Shown piece by piece: positions 61,759 to 64,000 of a DNA stretch of 64,000 nt. Both the position numbers and the translations under genes were made by a program. Under the pieces are notes generated by a model. That model searched no databases and was not told where the DNA came from. It saw only the letters and a program-made list of their open reading frames with translations. Every line of letters begins with the position of its first letter. Position 1 is the first letter of the stretch. Origin of the DNA: an uncultured Cytophagales bacterium (GTDB taxonomy: Bacteria > Bacteroidota > Bacteroidia > Cytophagales > Thermoflexibacteraceae); the NCBI GenBank assembly GCA_938039675.1, contig CALHUI010000013.1, positions 1 through 64,000 on the forward strand, given 5' to 3'.

Positions 61759-61847
61759 AGAACAAATAGTATTAGAAATAAAACATGTTAGTTCTGTATA
61801 AGTTTTAACGCAATACAAGCCAAATAAGTTCTATTTTGTGGAAGAAA

Positions 61848-62636
61848 TTATTTTCCCTGTTGGAGCTGAGCAATTTCTTCCAGATTTTTAGGCGGCGCAA
61901 GCCATAGCTTAGCCTCGTTGCGGATATGCGAGCGGATTGGTTCAGGAATTTTATCAAAACTATCTACCCGATAACAGACTAACTGAATAATTCCTTTTTT
62001 GCCCTGTCCGAAGAAGGGTGGCAAATCGCCGTAGCGCACCCAACTCAACTGGTAGCGATGTTGCAACTTAGTTTTTTTAGGGAAATAGTAAAAGTCGTAG
62101 TTTTCGTAGGCTTCATATTTGCCGCGGGGCGTGTCCCAATCTAAAAAAACAGGTGAGGTAAATACATAGCTATCCCCTATTTGGCGGGCAAGGGTTTTAT
62201 ACCCCGGTCCCATTTTGGTAATCCGCTCGCCGCTGCCCTGCTCTACATAAGTGGCTATTTTATCCCCTTGTAATACGTAAGTAATTTTCTGATAGGGATA
62301 CTCAATATGCGTTACCTTTTGCCCGTTGTACTCTTTGAGTACTTGGTTGGTTTGAGCATCGGTATAAACGAAAATTTTGCGATTTAGCTGAATTACACTG
62401 TCCTTGCTGACCGGAATCAGGTTAGCTGCGTCTATCCCTTCCATGCGGCTGAGCAACTTGCCATCGGGGTATGAATAAACCTCGCCGTAGCAATACCAAT
62501 ACACGGGCTTTTTGCCATCGCCAACGCGCATTTCAATAAACTTGTTAAAAATGTCCTGATTGAACGTAATGTTTTGTGCAAATGTGCAGAGGCATACTAT
62601 TGCACTTGCAAAGAAAGAAAAGCTGATTTTTTTCAT
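61848..62636 (-). CDS. Secreted protein, possibly DUF1838-like
   Basis: The 262-residue product has a signal peptide (MKKISFSFFASAIVCLCTFA). The sequence RVGDGKKPVYWYCYGEVYSY, then YPDGKLLSRMEGIDAANL and NYDFYYFPKKTKLQHRYQL, resembles DUF1838 proteins as I remember them, but without a search I hold this loosely. It is followed by no clear terminator before the STAS-like gene (29 bp away from the longer start at 61818). Confidence 0.65.
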   Translation of the reverse strand: MKKISFSFFASAIVCLCTFAQNITFNQDIFNKFIEMRVGDGKKPVYWYCYGEVYSYPDGKLLSRMEGIDAANLIPVSKDSVIQLNRKIFVYTDAQTNQVLKEYNGQKVTHIEYPYQKITYVLQGDKIATYVEQGSGERITKMGPGYKTLARQIGDSYVFTSPVFLDWDTPRGKYEAYENYDFYYFPKKTKLQHRYQLSWVRYGDLPPFFGQGKKGIIQLVCYRVDSFDKIPEPIRSHIRNEAKLWLAPPKNLEEIAQLQQGK

Positions 62637-62667
62637 CTTTTTTACGATTAATATGGTGATTATGGAT

Positions 62668-64000
62668 TTATTTGCCGAGTATTTGCACTACTTCGCCGAC
62701 TGCACGTTCCGCAGATTGGGCGGCTCCTTCTATACCGGTATATGTGAAGCAGGTGTGTTCGCCGGCAAAGCAAATACTGCCTGCCGATTTTGCCAATTGC
62801 GGCACCCAGCGGCTGATTTGTCCGGGTGCGTATTGGTGATAAGCACCTCCGTTAAACGGATGATTGCCCCATGAATTGACATACAAGATTTCCAAGTTAC
62901 CGGCAGATGCAGGGCGTATTTTTTTCATTTCGTCAAGCACAAATTTTTTAGCATCTTCGCCGGACAGTTTGTCAAAATTTATGGCTTCATTGCCAACCAT
63001 CCATGCTGTAAGGCGTTCTACTTTGCCATTTTCATCATGGATTGCAAAAATTCGCCCCAGCGGGCTATCCGTCCACATAGCAGGCGGCATTTTATCTTGT
63101 TCCCAAAATGCCTCTGTTGGGCGCATGTGTACCTGCGAAATGGGAATATAGGGCATGTTCAGGATTGCTTCACGCTGTAAATCCGGTAATTGTACTTCCA
63201 TAGCAATTTTTCGCAAGGCAGTAAATGGCAGTGTACAAATAACAGCCCGCGCGGTGTATTTACTTTTATCTTTGCAATAAACCTCTACGCGGCCTTTCTT
63301 TTGGACGATTCTGGTAATAACTTTTCCCGTTTCGGGTGCTTGTTTGAGGCGCGCTGCTATGGCTTCGGGGAGTCTGCTGCTGCCGCCTGCTATGCGCAAG
63401 GTGGTTGTACTGCCGCCAATGGTGCGCAGGCTAAGGCTTCTCAGCACGTGCAGAGCCGAGGTCTGATTGACATCGTGGATGTTGGCATTAACATTAATCA
63501 GTCGGATGGCTTCATCGGATGCTCCTTTTTGGCGTAAAAAATCAGCATAAGGAATGTCTAAATGTTTAAAGTTGCCGATATACCATTCTTCCAACTGCTT
63601 AAATGGAATATTTTTCATTGTATAATGGCTTTCTAACATGGCAGGGAGTATATTTTTTTCCGCTGCTGCCAATAAATTATTCTCTGCTGTTGCCCATTCT
63701 TGTGTGCTAATGAGTTTTCCTCTGACAAAAAGTGCTGTTTCACGTGCTTGCGGAGGGGCGGGAGGATGCGCAATGATAGGCACTCCGACTTTTTCTGCCA
63801 GTGATAAAATAGATTTATAGCCATTGCCGACTTCTACGCCACCAACTTCGGGTTTGCCCGGCACATTGTCTAAGGTAAACAATCGCCCGCCAACGCGATT
63901 GGTCGCTTCCAATACCTTTACGGAATAGCCTTTTTCTTGCAGTTGCAAAGCGGCATACAGGCCTGAAATGCCGCCGCCAAGTACGAGTACATCTGTACGG
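62668..64000 (-). CDS. Flavin-containing amine oxidase (partial, N-terminus off the window)
   Basis: The reading frame is open to the window edge; the visible N-terminal part is DVLVLGGGISGLYAALQLQE, an FAD Rossmann motif, followed by EATNRVGGRLFTLDNVPG. Therefore the in-window internal start at 63948 is not the true start. The C-terminus has SWGNHPFNGGAYHQYAPGQI and GSICFAGEHTCFTYTGIEGA, typical of flavin amine oxidases. Substrate unknown; it is not a phytoene desaturase by these motifs. The gene lacks perhaps only a few residues at the edge. Confidence 0.93.
   Translation of the reverse strand, partial: RTDVLVLGGGISGLYAALQLQEKGYSVKVLEATNRVGGRLFTLDNVPGKPEVGGVEVGNGYKSILSLAEKVGVPIIAHPPAPPQARETALFVRGKLISTQEWATAENNLLAAAEKNILPAMLESHYTMKNIPFKQLEEWYIGNFKHLDIPYADFLRQKGASDEAIRLINVNANIHDVNQTSALHVLRSLSLRTIGGSTTTLRIAGGSSRLPEAIAARLKQAPETGKVITRIVQKKGRVEVYCKDKSKYTARAVICTLPFTALRKIAMEVQLPDLQREAILNMPYIPISQVHMRPTEAFWEQDKMPPAMWTDSPLGRIFAIHDENGKVERLTAWMVGNEAINFDKLSGEDAKKFVLDEMKKIRPASAGNLEILYVNSWGNHPFNGGAYHQYAPGQISRWVPQLAKSAGSICFAGEHTCFTYTGIEGAAQSAERAVGEVVQILGK

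Noticed and set aside
1-64000. tRNA, rRNA and CRISPR arrays
   Set aside because: No T-loop consensus, rRNA-like sequence or regularly spaced repeats were recognised by eye on either strand; a tRNAscan or CRISPR search would decide.

Overview
The window looks like a chromosomal segment of a member of the Bacteroidota, most likely the Cytophagales. The evidence is a SusC/SusD pair, a TPR-type LytS sensor kinase with a LytTR regulator, families largely typical of Bacteroidota (DUF2911, TIGR02757, CtlX, CpcT/CpeT-like), many signal peptides ending in AQ, almost no Shine-Dalgarno sequences, and a few TAnnTTTG -7 boxes. Base composition is moderate (mid-40s % G+C by eye). I saw no rRNA, tRNA, CRISPR array, phage or intact insertion sequence.

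Layout. 0-13 kb: a truncated FAD-linked oxidase, DNA primase, a cobalamin adenosyltransferase coupled to a MacB/LolD-type ATPase, an enlarged D-Ala-D-Ala-ligase-like enzyme, a Sel1-repeat protein, class I fructose-bisphosphatase, an OsmC protein and an outer-membrane protein. 12-19 kb: a CpcT/CpeT-like secreted protein and a Tat-type TIM-barrel protein, divergent from a SusC/SusD pair. 18.7-22.1 kb: a TolC-membrane fusion protein-HD hydrolase operon. 22-30 kb: mostly metabolic genes (serine dehydratase beta, acyl-CoA dehydrogenase, glycosyltransferase, murQ, an orphan HPt protein, a FAD dehydrogenase, a nitrilase homologue with a degenerate active site) and an ECF sigma factor. 30-41 kb: cell-envelope proteins (LysM, alpha/beta hydrolase, DUF2911, a four-fold repeat protein with a TPR partner), thrB, a divergent LytTR/LytS two-component pair, a TIGR02757 protein and queE. 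41-48 kb: deaD, a tiny lipoprotein, metG, a MerR regulator, a TPR protein and a glycerophosphodiesterase. 49 kb: a solitary proton-pumping rhodopsin gene with its own terminator. 50-56 kb: NAGPA-type glycosidase, MoxR ATPase, ctlX, an ABC ATPase, an acyl-ACP thioesterase, a STAS-like protein, YhhN and an HD hydrolase. 56.3-59.1 kb: an island of decayed genes (histidine kinase, receiver domain, a secreted protein with an in-frame TAG, and a subtilisin-like protease on the other strand). 59-64 kb: ZIP transporter, SPFH-GYF protein, a second STAS-like protein, a secreted protein and a truncated amine oxidase.

How it fits together. The rhodopsin has the DTE proton-pump motif, a Met at the spectral tuning site, and a Gly at the helix-E site that in xanthorhodopsin-type pumps opens a fenestration for a carotenoid antenna, so a light-driven pump with a possible antenna is the most notable single gene. 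The rest combines housekeeping genes with nutrient-uptake and envelope genes of a heterotroph. I did not find a clear new multi-gene defence or biosynthetic system. The best leads are the antenna-competent rhodopsin, the nitrilase pseudoenzyme, the ligase with a duplicated N-terminal module, the CpcT-like/TIM-barrel pair, the repeat protein with its TPR partner, and the decay island.
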